Assembly (NCBI RefSeq): GCF_037113525.1
Contig: NZ_CP146964.1
Location: 60,325 to 124,324 of the forward strand
Origin: Butyrivibrio fibrisolvens
Lineage (GTDB): Bacteria; Bacillota; Clostridia; Lachnospirales; Lachnospiraceae
DNA: 64,000 nucleotides
Reading direction: 5' to 3'
A model generated the notes under the pieces. That model had not been told where the DNA came from. It saw nothing but the letters and a program-made list of their open reading frames with translations, and made no database searches. Positions 8,051 through 16,095 of the stretch are shown here, piece by piece. Position 1 is the stretch's first letter; each line of letters opens with the position of its first letter. The translations under genes and the position numbers were made by a program.

Positions 8051-9544
8051 TTAGATTAGTCCTTTATCCGTCTTCTTAACATGTTTAAATACATTCTCAA
8101 AGCGGTTCAGCGCTTCATCGATAATCTCAGGCGTATCAGCCATAGATGTGTAAAGCCTTGAACCTGCAAGTGTTACAAGTCCGTTGGCCATGTATGCGGC
8201 TCCCATCTTTTCCATAGAATCCTTACGAACATACATCATATCCTTATGCTTCAAGAGTCCTGTTGCGGATTTAATGAAGCTAAGTGATGAGAAGTCAAAG
8301 CTCATAGCGCCTGTACATTCAAGGTGTACGATAGAACCTTGATTATATGCAACATAAGGAAGAGAGTATCTGTCGATGAGTCCCTTTAAGCCGTCGCAGA
8401 GTCTGTCGCCCATCTTGCCGGCAATCTCGCATGCGCCTGTGCGGGCGATTTCCTGAATCGCAGCAGTACCGGCAACGCAGGACAGAGGGTTAGCAGCAAG
8501 AGTTCCGCCAACGTAGGCTCTGTGCTTACCTGTGGCAAGGCCGGCTGCCATAAGACTTGCGTATTCTTTTTTGCCACCAACGCCGCCAGCTGCGGGATAG
8601 CCGCCTGCAACGATCTTACCAAAGATAGTAAGGTCAGGACGTACATCGAAGTATTCCTGGGCTCCGCCGATGCCTACACGGAAGCCGGTTACAACTTCGT
8701 CGAATACCATAAGTGCGCCGTATTTGTCGCAAAGCTCGCGTACATGTTTGTTGTAATCCTTAGCAACAGGTCTTGTGCCGCTTTCAGGACCTACCGGCTC
8801 TATAAGGATAGCTGCTGTGCCGCCTTTAAGCCTGTTTCTCTTAAGGATTGCTTCAAGCATGTTGAGGTCATTTGGCCTGCACTCGTCAGTTTGGCGATAT
8901 GCTGCAGAAGGGATTCCGTGAGATTCAAGAAGACCTCTAGAACCTGGTATCTTTAGACCATATACAAGCTGATCGGACCAGCCATGATATGCTCCGCCGA
9001 TCTTGATAATGCGCTTTTTGCCTGTTGCAATGCGGGCGATTCGAAGAGATGCCATGCAGGCTTCGGTACCTGAGCCAAGCATACGGAACATCTCAACGCC
9101 GGGCATATGTTTATTTATTTCTTTAGCGATCATAAGCTCTGATTCATGCAGAAGACCTGTTACAGGGCCACATGTTTCCAGCAGCTCGAGAACTTTTTTC
9201 CTAACAGGTTCATAATTACTTCCAAGAATAGTAGGACCACCTGCCTGAAGGAAATCGATATACTGGTTGCCATCTTTATCATAAAGATAGGCACCCTCAG
9301 CTTTAGCCATACACATAGGGAAAGGCTTGTTGAAAGCAAGGTTGTGCTGCACGCCGCCCGGAATATAGTTCTTGGCTTCTTCAAATACAGCTTTTGAACT
9401 CTTGCACTTCTCGTCGAAGTACTTCATAACCTCATTATTATAATATTCATCATCAACTTCCCAGATTGGCTGACTTGTCAGCTCCTTAAGTCTGCGATTG
9501 ATATCGGCGGGATCATCCCACCTAGAAATACCACAGTTGTTCAT
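8051..9544 (-). CDS. Class III aminotransferase, glutamate-1-semialdehyde aminomutase-like
   Basis: 497 residues of a PLP fold-type I enzyme. The Schiff-base lysine is Lys310 in FGKIVAGGYP, the PLP-anchoring motif is FDEVVTGFR (281-289), and the phosphate-binding GSGTEA lies at 157-162. The GSA-aminomutase gate region (GAYHGW, GGYPAA) is kept. True HemL proteins are about 430 residues, and this one has an extra N-terminal segment of roughly 40-60 residues. No other haem gene is adjacent and it sits in a sugar-type cluster, so it probably transaminates or isomerises another amino or aldehyde substrate. The start is supported by AAAGGAGG. It ends the minus-strand run that begins with the FGGY kinase, 12 bases after the GtrA gene. 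Confidence 0.85.
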   Translation of the reverse strand: MNNCGISRWDDPADINRRLKELTSQPIWEVDDEYYNNEVMKYFDEKCKSSKAVFEEAKNYIPGGVQHNLAFNKPFPMCMAKAEGAYLYDKDGNQYIDFLQAGGPTILGSNYEPVRKKVLELLETCGPVTGLLHESELMIAKEINKHMPGVEMFRMLGSGTEACMASLRIARIATGKKRIIKIGGAYHGWSDQLVYGLKIPGSRGLLESHGIPSAAYRQTDECRPNDLNMLEAILKRNRLKGGTAAILIEPVGPESGTRPVAKDYNKHVRELCDKYGALMVFDEVVTGFRVGIGGAQEYFDVRPDLTIFGKIVAGGYPAAGGVGGKKEYASLMAAGLATGKHRAYVGGTLAANPLSCVAGTAAIQEIARTGACEIAGKMGDRLCDGLKGLIDRYSLPYVAYNQGSIVHLECTGAMSFDFSSLSFIKSATGLLKHKDMMYVRKDSMEKMGAAYMANGLVTLAGSRLYTSMADTPEIIDEALNRFENVFKHVKKTDKGLI

Positions 9545-9556
9545 TTACATCCTCCT

Positions 9557-9979
9557 TTAAGCTGAAGCTCTTTTATTAGTATCGAGGGTCGCTTTAAACA
9601 CTACGAACCTGTCATACAGATATTCAGTGATAAAATTTAGTGCCATATTAAGCCCAGTCACAAGATATTCGTTCCAGCCAAGGCTTTCAACCAGGAAGTT
9701 ACCACTAATTGTTGTTACCGGTGTGAAAACAAGGTAAAAAGCCGCTACCTGCATCATTGCGATAGGAACGTTGCCCGCTGACTGGAATGTGAATGCGCGG
9801 TTCAGCGTAAAATTCCAGACTACAGAAAGGACAAGCGCGATCAGATAACATGGCCAGTAGGGCCAGTTTAATAGTTCATTTAGTATGGTAAAAGAAACTA
9901 TTTCAATAAGTCCTGCTGATATAGAAAAAAAGACAAATTTGACCATCCTGACGATTTCTTTTTTCTTCCTTTTATCCAT
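9557..9979 (-). CDS. GtrA-like membrane protein
   Basis: 140 residues with four predicted membrane segments (about 13-32, 42-62, 74-96, 106-125), the usual size of the GtrA family. WNFTLNRAFTF and the final YLYDRFVVFK are typical family motifs. GtrA-type proteins are proposed to flip polyprenyl-linked sugars across the membrane or to help glycosyltransferases. It lies tightly between the aldolase (11 bp upstream) and the aminotransferase (12 bp downstream), so it is surely co-transcribed with them. Confidence 0.88.
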   Translation of the reverse strand: MDKRKKKEIVRMVKFVFFSISAGLIEIVSFTILNELLNWPYWPCYLIALVLSVVWNFTLNRAFTFQSAGNVPIAMMQVAAFYLVFTPVTTISGNFLVESLGWNEYLVTGLNMALNFITEYLYDRFVVFKATLDTNKRASA

Positions 9980-9990
9980 ATGGCTCCTTT

Positions 9991-10890
9991 CTATTTGTTT
10001 TTCTGTTTAGAATACTTAAACTTGTAAACTGTTCTCATTAGTATACAGTCAAAAGAAGATAAGCGGCCATCTATTCCTAGCGCTTCAGTATACTTTTTGC
10101 ATATAATAGCTTTATTTAGTAAAAGAGACAGAGCCTGAAGATCATCTTCAGAAAGTCCTTCTTTGGCTTTGGCGACAGCTCCAGTACTATATTTTGGGCC
10201 AATCATCTGAGCCATATCATCAAGCTGAGCTTTGAATGGTGCTATTTTATCAGATTCTTTTTCAGGAGCATCCGTATCCATTTTCTTTAATCCAGCAATC
10301 TTACAAGCTTCTTCAATTGCATCAGTTCCAATCTTCTTTATAACAGCTCTCTTGCAGACTTCTTCAAGAACTTCAGCTTTCTTCAAAGCATCTTCAACAT
10401 CTTTTCCCAAGATAAGAGCTCCGTGATGAGCCATCAGCACAACCTGTGAGTTCTTGAGCGAAGATGTGACATTATCAGCAAGCTTATCAGTTCCGGGAAG
10501 TCCGTATCCTGCAATCGAGATCTTACCAAGAAGATCTTTTTCTTCAGGAGACATCTCAAGCTCATTAGTAGTCGCAAGTCCTACCGCAGTTGCATAGTCT
10601 TGATGAGTATGTATTACAAAGTTCACTTCAGGATACAGCTTATAAGCTGCGGCATGAATTTTCTTCTCGCTTGAAGGCTTGCGAGATCCTTCCCAGGTTT
10701 TAGTTTCCATGTCATAGATCGGAACATCACTACCTTCCATATTTTCGTAGCCAAGACCGCTAGGAGATATGGCAAACTTTGTGGCATCTTTCCTTGCGCT
10801 GATATTACCCCAGGTCCTAGCTACAAGGCCTTTATCAAGAAGTCTTCTTCCTGTATCAGCAACAAGCTGTTTAATTTCGTTATCATTCAT
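9991..10890 (-). CDS. Class II aldolase/adducin family protein
   Basis: 299 residues. The N-terminal 200 residues form a class II aldolase domain: ARTWGNISAR (substrate and phosphate loop), ISPSGLGYE, the zinc histidines in VIHTHQDYA, and the later MAHHGALILG. These zinc enzymes cleave or epimerise sugar phosphates such as fuculose-1-P or ribulose-5-P. A C-terminal extension of about 90 residues (from about 210) has no recognised motif and makes the protein longer than the usual 210-230. It is 165 bp downstream of the FGGY kinase, which fits a kinase-then-aldolase step on a ketose. The actual sugar is unknown. Confidence 0.85.
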   Translation of the reverse strand: MNDNEIKQLVADTGRRLLDKGLVARTWGNISARKDATKFAISPSGLGYENMEGSDVPIYDMETKTWEGSRKPSSEKKIHAAAYKLYPEVNFVIHTHQDYATAVGLATTNELEMSPEEKDLLGKISIAGYGLPGTDKLADNVTSSLKNSQVVLMAHHGALILGKDVEDALKKAEVLEEVCKRAVIKKIGTDAIEEACKIAGLKKMDTDAPEKESDKIAPFKAQLDDMAQMIGPKYSTGAVAKAKEGLSEDDLQALSLLLNKAIICKKYTEALGIDGRLSSFDCILMRTVYKFKYSKQKNK

Positions 10891-11055
10891 TATTCAGGTA
10901 TCCTCCCTACTTAGGATCAATTCCTTATTAATAATCTGATCAAAGATGGATATGTTAAAGCACAGGTTTAAATATATGTGTGCTGTATATGTGTTTCAGC
11001 CTGTATAATATATAGCTGATATTTTATATATAGATAATGATATGTCGCGTCTATA

Positions 11056-12648
11056 CTAATCATTTAATGCCATAAACGCCTTGGCATTCGCATCATGAAG
11101 CTTCACAAATACGTGATAATTCTTATCATAAACCGCCTTATTATCTGGATTTGGAATATACGTATCCTTAACAGTGACGAAATCCCTCGCACTTTCAAGC
11201 GAAGGAATAAGTCCAAGGCCAACCCCTGCGATCATGGCAGCGCCAACCGCGCCCACATCCTGTGCATCTTCAACCGTTTCAATCTTGCGATCAAGTATAT
11301 CTGCCAGCATCTGGCAGGTAACAGGAGATAACGCGCCGCCACCTACAAAACGGATAACTTTATTTGTAGTAACCTTTTTCTCAGAGCATTCCAGCATCCA
11401 GCGAAGGTGGAAGCATATGCCTTCAAGAACCGCCCTTAACATCTCAGTTTTTCCAGTCTCCAGCTTTATGTTAAAAAACATTCCAGCCGCATCCGGATCT
11501 TCGAACGGGCATCTATTACCGTGAAGCCAAGGGGTGAAGATAAGTCCGCCGCAGCCTGGTTTAGCTTTTTTCACAGTCTCACTAAGATAGTCATAAAGAC
11601 TCATACGTATAGATGTCTCGGAATCAGCAACAGTCTGCTTTTGAAGATATATACCAATTTCATCAAGAGCCAGATGCTCTTTTACCCATTCAAAACATTT
11701 GCCTGCAGTTTCCATCTCGGCAAAATAGTTGTAGATGCCGTCCTTAGCGCCGACAACAGCAGCGATCATGGATACGATATCCACTTTCTGCTTGTCAGTA
11801 ACAGTAGAAACCCAGCCGGATGTGCCGGAATAGATATGCGTTTCGCCAGGATTTATACAGCCTGCGCCGACACCTATTAAAGTAGCATCGCCTCCGCCGC
11901 CAAAAACGCGTGTATCTTCTGAAAGACCGAGCTGCCGAGCAGCTTCTGTAGTCAAAAAACCTACCTCGTCACTACAGTCGATGATCTCAGGAAGATGATC
12001 CATCCTTACGCCGTAAGTCCTGCAAAGGGAACGGTTCCAGCAGTTCTTACCATTTCTGGTGTCATAAAGGAATGTCGCGTAGGCGCTGTCCCTTGTCATG
12101 ACCATCCTGCCTGTCGCCCTGCTGATCAGATATTCTTTTACATCGAGCCATTTGTAGACCTGACGATAGATTTCAGGTTCATGCTCGCGCACCCAGATGT
12201 ATTTCCAGATAGGATCCTTGACACTCGTGGGCGCAGCCATAGTTATAGAAAGGCTCTTTAAGAGCTTATCAGCGCCAAGACCGGATATTTTTAGTCCTGT
12301 GCCGCCGAACTTTTCAAACACGTCTTCAGCTCGCTGGTCCATATAGCTCATAGGACGTCTTAAGGCTTTTCCGTTTTTATCAACAAGAACCAGCCCCTGC
12401 ATCTGAGAGCAGAAGCTTAAACCCTGGATTTCAGAAGGAGAAACGCCGGACTTTGCAATAAGCTCCCGAGTGGTAGAGCACATAGCATCCCACCATTCGT
12501 CGGCATCCTGCTCGGCGCCGCCGTTTTCAAGAATATAGAGCTGATATGAAGCATAGACTCCGCAGATAAATTTAACCTTACCATTCAGAGAAAAAAGACA
12601 GGTTTTGACCCCGGTTGTCCCTACATCATAAGCAATGACATATCCCAT
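11056..12648 (-). CDS. FGGY-family carbohydrate kinase
   Basis: 530 residues. It phosphorylates a sugar or polyol with ATP. The N-terminal phosphate loop IAYDVGTTGVKT, the sugar-site region (MSYMDQRAEDVF) and the C-terminal FGGY signature region (VEDAQDVGAVGAAMIAG) are all present, with the ATP site around GGGDATLIGVGAG and YSGTSGW. Sequence alone does not separate xylulo-, ribulo- and fuculokinases, and the xylulokinase-like GTTGVKT start is the best hint. The start is supported by AGGGGGAGG. It is the first gene of the minus-strand cluster and diverges from the MerR relic. Confidence 0.88.
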   Translation of the reverse strand: MGYVIAYDVGTTGVKTCLFSLNGKVKFICGVYASYQLYILENGGAEQDADEWWDAMCSTTRELIAKSGVSPSEIQGLSFCSQMQGLVLVDKNGKALRRPMSYMDQRAEDVFEKFGGTGLKISGLGADKLLKSLSITMAAPTSVKDPIWKYIWVREHEPEIYRQVYKWLDVKEYLISRATGRMVMTRDSAYATFLYDTRNGKNCWNRSLCRTYGVRMDHLPEIIDCSDEVGFLTTEAARQLGLSEDTRVFGGGGDATLIGVGAGCINPGETHIYSGTSGWVSTVTDKQKVDIVSMIAAVVGAKDGIYNYFAEMETAGKCFEWVKEHLALDEIGIYLQKQTVADSETSIRMSLYDYLSETVKKAKPGCGGLIFTPWLHGNRCPFEDPDAAGMFFNIKLETGKTEMLRAVLEGICFHLRWMLECSEKKVTTNKVIRFVGGGALSPVTCQMLADILDRKIETVEDAQDVGAVGAAMIAGVGLGLIPSLESARDFVTVKDTYIPNPDNKAVYDKNYHVFVKLHDANAKAFMALND

Positions 12649-12981
12649 GACACCCTCCCCCTATTTATCAACAAATGAAAACCAACTGAATCACAAATTT
12701 ATGATAAAGAAATACATGGACGTTCTTCTTTGAACTCCGTATTACTGGAAATGCCTACATACTAGGTAAAAAAATTTAGAACAAAAAAGATAATTAATAG
12801 CCGGATTGTTAAGTACAAACGAAGCATTAACAATCCTCATACTATTACCATAGAATGTCCGGAAGTCCGTGTCAATGGGAATTATATATACTAAAAGTAT
12901 ATAAACGCAGATAAATACTGTACATTGCAGACAATAGCCTGTTGTATGCCGCATGTTTCTTGGGTATAATTATGAAATATG

Positions 12982-13012
12982 TTGACTCCGACGTAACGTA
13001 ATAGCTTACGGT
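12982..13012 (+). promoter_or_regulatory. MerR-type promoter/operator
   Basis: TTGACT (12982-12987) and a poor TACGGT (13007-13012) are separated by 19 bp. The spacer holds a near-dyad CGACGTAACGTAATAG. A 19-bp spacer with a central dyad is the classic layout of MerR-family promoters. It lies about 90 bp upstream of the MerR relic, so it was probably that regulator's own target. The remaining 12649-12981 gap is A/T rich and shows nothing else firm. Confidence 0.45.
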
Positions 13013-13099
13013 TGTATTAAATAGAATCAAAATATTTTTTGCCAAAGAATTACGTAGTGAGTATTGCGTCTGACTATCACGGCGAAGGAGGATTTTCCA

Positions 13100-13249
13100 A
13101 TGATGACTGTAAATGAAGTAAGCAAGCTGACAGGAGTAAGCATCAGGACTCTCCAGTATTATGACAGGATCGGTCTTTTGAAACCTGCCAGGTATACAGA
13201 GGCAGGCTATAGATTATATAGCGATGAGCAGCTTGATTTGCGCATATAA
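13100..13249 (+). pseudogene. Truncated MerR-family regulator (DNA-binding domain only)
   Basis: Only 50 residues from an ATG preceded by GGAGG. The winged-helix domain is excellent (TVNEVSKLTGVSIRTLQYYD, then LLKPARYTEAGYRLYSDEQL), but the frame ends right after DEQLD, where helices 3-4 and the effector domain should follow. Past the stop, another frame reads KLQLYGICKL, resembling the missing RLQxI helix, so a frameshift or small deletion probably broke the gene. A free DNA-binding domain could in principle still be made. Confidence 0.75.
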
Positions 13250-13352
13250 ACTGCAACTCTATGGAATATGTAAGTTATAGAAAGTATTTTATATGTGCAA
13301 GGATAGTAAATATATAAAGTATATGCCTATGACAAAAAGGAGGAAGTTATAT

Positions 13353-13883
13353 TTGAAAAATAGCAATGAATCAATGAACAAGATACAGGTAGTCCCCTTT
13401 ACAATGGACTACTTAAATGATTACTACAAAGCATTCAACGAGGAGATTACCAAATATCAGTGGCCAGATCCATTCGAAACCGAAGATGATGCCAAAGAAC
13501 TTCTTCAAAGTTTTGTAGATGAGATGGAGTCTGGAGATACACTTGTTTATTCACTTCTTTCAGAAGATGGAACCTTCCTTGGAAGCTCAGAAGTGCACGC
13601 TCTTAAAGAAGAGTGCCCCGAAGTAGGAGTTTGGATCGTACAATCTGAATGGAATAAGGGATATGCTTATAAAGCTCTTAAGGCTGCACTTGATGCTGCA
13701 TTCGAGGAATTTGGCAAGACTCAGTTCTTTTATGAAGCAGATGTTCGTAATATTGGTAGCATGAAGCTTCTTAGAAAATTCGAGGATGAATATGAGATCA
13801 TAGAGCAGCCGGCTGAAAAGCTGACCACAGATTCAGGCAAAGAGCTGGAATTGCAGGGTTTTATCCTTAAGAGAAAATCTTAA
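13353..13883 (+). CDS. GNAT-family N-acetyltransferase
   Basis: 176 residues with a TTG start at 13353, chosen because AAAGGAGG ends 9 bases before it. The first ATG (13374) has no such site. The acetyl-CoA binding region is VGVWIVQSEWNKGYAYKAL (Q/R-x-x-G-x-G/A type), followed by YEADVRNIGSMKLLRKF, as in RimJ/RimL-like enzymes. The acceptor is unknown. It sits alone between the MerR relic and an inverted-repeat region. Confidence 0.8.
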   Translation: MKNSNESMNKIQVVPFTMDYLNDYYKAFNEEITKYQWPDPFETEDDAKELLQSFVDEMESGDTLVYSLLSEDGTFLGSSEVHALKEECPEVGVWIVQSEWNKGYAYKALKAALDAAFEEFGKTQFFYEADVRNIGSMKLLRKFEDEYEIIEQPAEKLTTDSGKELELQGFILKRKS

Positions 13884-13920
13884 TAGTTGTGAATTGCTGT
13901 TGAGATGGTTTGACTTAAAT

Positions 13921-13991
13921 GTTTTGGCGGAATATAACACAAATAGAGTATATATTCCGCCAAAAACATGTCTGAAAGATTGGTTTTGGCG
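13921..13991. repeat. Inverted repeat and third half-site before the DUF234-type ATPase gene
   Basis: GTTTTGGCGGAATATA (13921-13936) is matched inversely by TATATTCCGCCAAAAAC (13951-13967), with one extra base in the right arm. A further TTTTGGCG lies at 13984-13991, about 24 bp before the start codon. The spacing looks like an operator rather than a terminator, since no T-run follows. Confidence 0.6.
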
Positions 13992-14014
13992 ATTTATAGG
14001 CGAGGATAACATTT

Positions 14015-15436
14015 ATGAAGATTGTTGGAAGAAAACGCGAAAAAGACTATCTGATGCAATGCCTTAAGTCTAAAAGGCCGGAGCTTGTTGTTGTATACGG
14101 CAGACGAAGAGTAGGAAAGACATATTTGATCAAAGAATATTTTAATAAGCAGTTTTCATTTTATGCTATAGGCCTTACTGATGAGAAGACCAAGGAACAG
14201 CTTAGGGGCTTTAGTGCCAGTCTAAATGAGTATGGTTATGAAGATAAAAGCGTTCCGGCAGACTGGTTTGAGGCATTTTCACGCTTAAAGATGCTTCTTG
14301 AAAGTGACAATGTATATCGCGAGCCAATAAATAATAAGAGGGTTATATTTCTTGATGAGCTTCCATGGATGGATACAGTCAGATCAGATTTTAAGAGTGC
14401 ACTTGAGTATTTCTGGAATAGCTGGGCATCATCACAGGAAGACCTTGTGCTTATAACCTGTGGTTCTGCAACATCGTGGATAATCACTAATTTGCTCACA
14501 AACAAAAAGGGATTTCACAATAGAGTAACAAGGCGTATTCACCTTGCTCCATTTACACTTGCAGAATGTGAGAAGCTATTTGAATTAAATGATGTTGTCA
14601 TGACCAGAAAACAGATGATCGAGAGTTATATGTTTTTTGGCGGAGTACCGTATTATTTAAACCTTATGGATTCACGCCTTAGTCTTACGCAGAATGTAAA
14701 TGAGATGTGCTTTAAGGAGCTGGGTCCGCTTCATGATGAGTATTATAGTCTTTTTCATTCATTGTTTGATAATCCGAAAAAGCATATGGCAATACTTGAA
14801 GCTCTGGCTAAGAAGAAAGAGGGCTTGACCCGGACTGAGCTTTCGAAAATTGAAGAAATTGGCGGTGGATCAATTCTGACCAAAGACCTAAGAGAACTTA
14901 CTGAGTGCGGATTTATTAGGAAATTTAATTCGCTTTCTGATAGAAAAAAGGATGAGTTTTATCAGATCATAGATCCATTCACGTTATTTTGCATCAAATT
15001 TCTAGTGAATAAGAAGTTTGATTCCTGGAATGAATATATCAATTCTCCCGGCTATAATTCGTGGAGAGGTAATTCTTTTGAAATTGTATGCCTTAATCAT
15101 ATAGATCAAATAAAGGCATCTCTTGGTATTAGCGGCATTGAGACAAACGAATTTGCATGGCGGAGCAACGCTGAAAATGGAGCTCAGATAGATCTTATCA
15201 TTAGTAGAAAAGATGGAGTGATCAACCTTTGCGAAATGAAATTTACAAATGAAGATTATTCGATTGATGCTGATGAATATGAAAAGATACAAAACAGACT
15301 TACACAGTTTCAAAATGTATCAGGGACCAAAGATGCTATTCATGTAACAATTATATGTGGAACAGGATATAAGCAAAATAAGTATTCAGGAATTATTCAG
15401 AATGTTATCCTGGGTGACGATCTGTTTGATAATTGA
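14015..15436 (+). CDS. Archaeal-type ATPase with DUF234-like C-terminal nuclease fold
   Basis: 473 residues. Walker A is GRRRVGKT (29-36), Walker B is VIFLDE (110-115), and CGSATSWI acts as the sensor region. A winged-helix segment follows (about 255-320: LTRTELSKIEEIGGGSILTK). The C-terminal DUF234-like domain keeps a PD-(D/E)XK pattern (AQIDLII, then LCEMKF). These STAND-like ATPases are widespread, often multicopy and of unknown function, sometimes proposed to act in defence or mobile DNA. It has its own inverted-repeat upstream region and terminator and no partner gene. Confidence 0.85.
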   Translation: MKIVGRKREKDYLMQCLKSKRPELVVVYGRRRVGKTYLIKEYFNKQFSFYAIGLTDEKTKEQLRGFSASLNEYGYEDKSVPADWFEAFSRLKMLLESDNVYREPINNKRVIFLDELPWMDTVRSDFKSALEYFWNSWASSQEDLVLITCGSATSWIITNLLTNKKGFHNRVTRRIHLAPFTLAECEKLFELNDVVMTRKQMIESYMFFGGVPYYLNLMDSRLSLTQNVNEMCFKELGPLHDEYYSLFHSLFDNPKKHMAILEALAKKKEGLTRTELSKIEEIGGGSILTKDLRELTECGFIRKFNSLSDRKKDEFYQIIDPFTLFCIKFLVNKKFDSWNEYINSPGYNSWRGNSFEIVCLNHIDQIKASLGISGIETNEFAWRSNAENGAQIDLIISRKDGVINLCEMKFTNEDYSIDADEYEKIQNRLTQFQNVSGTKDAIHVTIICGTGYKQNKYSGIIQNVILGDDLFDN

Positions 15437-15483
15437 AGCTGAGGCGTGAGGCTTCACTAACAAGACAAAGAGCGTGTATAGAT

Positions 15484-15528
15484 AAAGAAGTAGGGACTTA
15501 GAAAATTAATTCCTTGCTTCTTTTTTAA
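15484..15528 (+). terminator. Intrinsic terminator after the ATPase gene
   Basis: A 13-bp stem with two wobbles (AAAGAAGTAGGGA / TCCTTGCTTCTTT) is followed by a T-run, just before the csoR promoter. Confidence 0.7.
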
Positions 15529-15543
15529 TTGCACAAAATGTAT

Positions 15544-15601
15544 TTGACAAGATACCCCTAAGGGGTATATGATGAAAAACAAGGATACCCCTGAGGGGTA
15601 T
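15544..15601 (+). promoter_or_regulatory. CsoR-controlled promoter with two operators
   Basis: The -35 TTGACA lies at 15544-15549 and the -10 TATGAT at 15568-15573 (18-bp spacer). The first operator ATACCCCTAAGGGGTAT (15552-15568) fills the spacer, and a second, ATACCCCTGAGGGGTAT (15585-15601), lies downstream. Both match the known CsoR site, a G/C-tract dyad with TATACCCC...GGGGTATA ends. Copper-free CsoR would block the promoter, and copper should release it. Confidence 0.9.
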
Positions 15602-15617
15602 GAAAAGGAGGCTCTCT

Positions 15618-15953
15618 ATGCCGGATAATTCAAATAAACATGAAGAAATGCAGGAATCATGCCCCCACTGCTCAGGCAAGACCAAGCAGAGGGATGTTAA
15701 AGAGTATAAAGACCTCATGAACAGGCTTAAAAGGATAGAAGGCCAGGTTAGAGGCGTTGAAGGAATGCTTGAAAATGATGCGTACTGCACAGATATCCTG
15801 ATGCAGGTTTCAGCGATAACCTGCGCCCTTAACAGCTTTAACAAGGCGCTTCTTGCTAATCATATGAAAACCTGCGTAGTAGATAATATCAAGGAAGGCA
15901 ATGAAGAAGTGATAGATGAACTTGTCACAACTCTTCAAAAGTTAATGAAATAG
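15618..15953 (+). CDS. csoR: Copper-sensing repressor CsoR
   Basis: 111 residues. It is a four-helix DUF156-family repressor that leaves DNA when Cu(I) binds. The copper ligands Cys57, His82 and Cys86 (AYCTDIL, then NHMKTC) form the canonical x-C-H-C set, and LKRIEGQVRGVEGM is the DNA-contacting helix. An additional N-terminal CPHC (15-18) is common in this group. The start ATGCCGG follows AAAGGAGG, which itself lies just after the second operator, so the protein regulates itself and, most likely, copA 142 bp downstream. Confidence 0.95.
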   Translation: MPDNSNKHEEMQESCPHCSGKTKQRDVKEYKDLMNRLKRIEGQVRGVEGMLENDAYCTDILMQVSAITCALNSFNKALLANHMKTCVVDNIKEGNEEVIDELVTTLQKLMK

Positions 15954-16005
15954 CCTTCTGAAAAGAGATTGTGATTAAGTTGGGTACTAAAAACATGAAG
16001 TAATA

Positions 16006-16095
16006 AGTTTGAAAAGTATAAAATTCCCAACACGACTTGGTGTCGCGAGCTCCACCAATGTTGAATTAATAATGACTCGCGATGTGAGGGTAATC
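16006..16095 (+). ncRNA. Putative structured leader of copA (conserved-loop pseudoknot element)
   Basis: A stem TTGGTG/CACCAA (16037-16042 with 16053-16058), extended by CAACA/TGTTG with a CGAC bulge, encloses the loop TCGCGAGCTC (16043-16052). Seven loop bases (TCGCGAG) are exactly complementary to CTCGCGA (16076-16082), which directly precedes the GTGAGGG that must serve as ribosome binding site. The same 10-base loop, with a different but still paired stem and the same downstream complement, lies before the lipoprotein gene at 22.3 kb. The family is not one I recognise. A dispersed repeat without regulatory function is the alternative. Confidence 0.55.

Noticed and set aside
12742..12954. 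Open frame of 70 codons on the minus strand in the kinase/MerR gap
   Set aside because: No ribosome binding site, and a skewed composition from A/T-rich DNA. It overlaps the promoter region.
15600..15617. Earlier csoR start at ATG 15600
   Set aside because: It overlaps the second operator and the ribosome binding site. ATG 15618 fits AAAGGAGG and the family N-terminus.
16009..16095. N-terminal extension of CopA
   Set aside because: It would translate the leader element from a TTG with no ribosome binding site, and it adds residues not seen in the family.
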